Below, piece by piece: positions 23,378 through 23,690 of a DNA stretch of 23,690 bases. How positions within the stretch are numbered: the stretch's first letter is position 1; the number at the start of each line of letters is the position of its first letter. The translations under genes and the position numbers were made by a program. Location of the stretch: positions 1-23,690 of the forward strand of contig CAXIAD010000044.1 in assembly GCA_964021645.1 (NCBI GenBank), written 5' to 3'. Under the pieces are notes generated by a model. That model searched no databases. It saw only the letters and a list, made by a program, of their open reading frames with translations, and was not told the DNA's origin. This DNA comes from CANLDA01 sp964021645 (GTDB lineage Bacteria > Pseudomonadota > Alphaproteobacteria > Rhodobacterales > Rhodobacteraceae).

Positions 23378-23690
23378 ATGTCCGGTGCTGATTTGGACGC
23401 TGATTATGATGTGGTGGTTGTCGGATGCGGCCCGACGGGGGCCACGTTGGCGAATTTGCTGGGCGATCATGGGTTATCGGTTCTGGTGCTGGAGCGCGCG
23501 CTTGAGATTTATGATTTGCCACGGGCGGTGCATTTTGATGATGAGGTGATGCGGGTTTTTCAGTGGATCGGGATTGCGGACGCGCTGGCGGATGAGGTGG
23601 TGGTCAATCGTGGCATGCGGTTTGTGGATCAGGCGGGCAAGGTTTTGGTGGATTGGCCGCGCCCGCAGGAAATCTCTGCCAATGGATGGT
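23378..23690 (+). CDS. MhpA-type FAD-dependent aromatic hydroxylase (partial, runs off the window)
   Basis: The first 104 residues are visible. 'DYDVVVVGCGPTGATLANLLGDHG' in parts is the FAD-binding GxGxxG fold, followed by 'VLVLERALEIYDLPRAVHFDDEVMRVFQ', which is characteristic of 3-(3-hydroxyphenyl)propionate hydroxylase (MhpA) and close relatives. Such enzymes hydroxylate a phenolic ring to the catechol that an extradiol dioxygenase then cleaves, matching the gene before it. A GTG at 23363, in frame and overlapping the dioxygenase stop (GTGA), is an alternative start adding five residues. The substrate cannot be fixed from this fragment. Confidence 0.88.
   Translation, partial: MSGADLDADYDVVVVGCGPTGATLANLLGDHGLSVLVLERALEIYDLPRAVHFDDEVMRVFQWIGIADALADEVVVNRGMRFVDQAGKVLVDWPRPQEISANGW

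Noticed and set aside
1..23690. CRISPR arrays, rRNA genes, replication origin
   Set aside because: No regularly spaced direct repeats, rRNA-like sequence, DnaA-box cluster or partition genes were seen.

Overview
The window looks like chromosomal DNA of an alphaproteobacterium, most likely Rhodobacteraceae (Roseobacter group). This rests on the rpmH-rnpA-yidD and yidC-MOSC-engB blocks, protein textures typical of that group, and moderately GC-rich coding sequence. It is an inference from gene content; no search was run.

Left part (about 1-9860), housekeeping, mostly minus strand. yidC, a MOSC-domain protein, engB and a DUF2946-type protein are joined by three successive TAATG stop/start overlaps, and a PepSY membrane protein follows them. 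Upstream of yidC lie a GGDEF/EAL protein with an intact EAL site and a degenerate GGDEF, and ttcA. A plus-strand DUF900-type alpha/beta hydrolase follows, with three evenly spaced dyads upstream of its start. Then come yidD, rnpA and rpmH, with a clear promoter before rpmH.

Middle (10137-13833), plus strand. A VTT/TVP38 membrane protein is coupled to a MerA-like flavin disulfide oxidoreductase. An orphan sensor histidine kinase and a complete tRNA-Arg(ACG) follow.

Accessory stretch (about 13840-22300). It opens with a decayed IS6-family insertion sequence just after the tRNA. Next is a divergent unit: a GlxA/AraC-type regulator facing an operon of a solute-binding-protein homologue that lacks a signal peptide, a metallo-beta-lactamase-fold hydrolase and a choline-sulfatase-like sulfatase. 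Two 19-bp direct repeats exactly 21 bp apart sit at the regulator end of the divergent promoter region. A lone 145-aa unknown gene, an amidase and degenerate non-coding DNA with a possible IclR fragment follow. This regulator/binding-protein/hydrolase/sulfatase cluster is the best candidate for something undescribed: no transporter genes accompany the binding protein, and every enzyme appears cytoplasmic.

Right end (22304-23690). A 23-bp dyad precedes a type I extradiol ring-cleavage dioxygenase and the start of an MhpA-type FAD aromatic hydroxylase that runs off the window. Together they look like the head of an aromatic-degradation operon.
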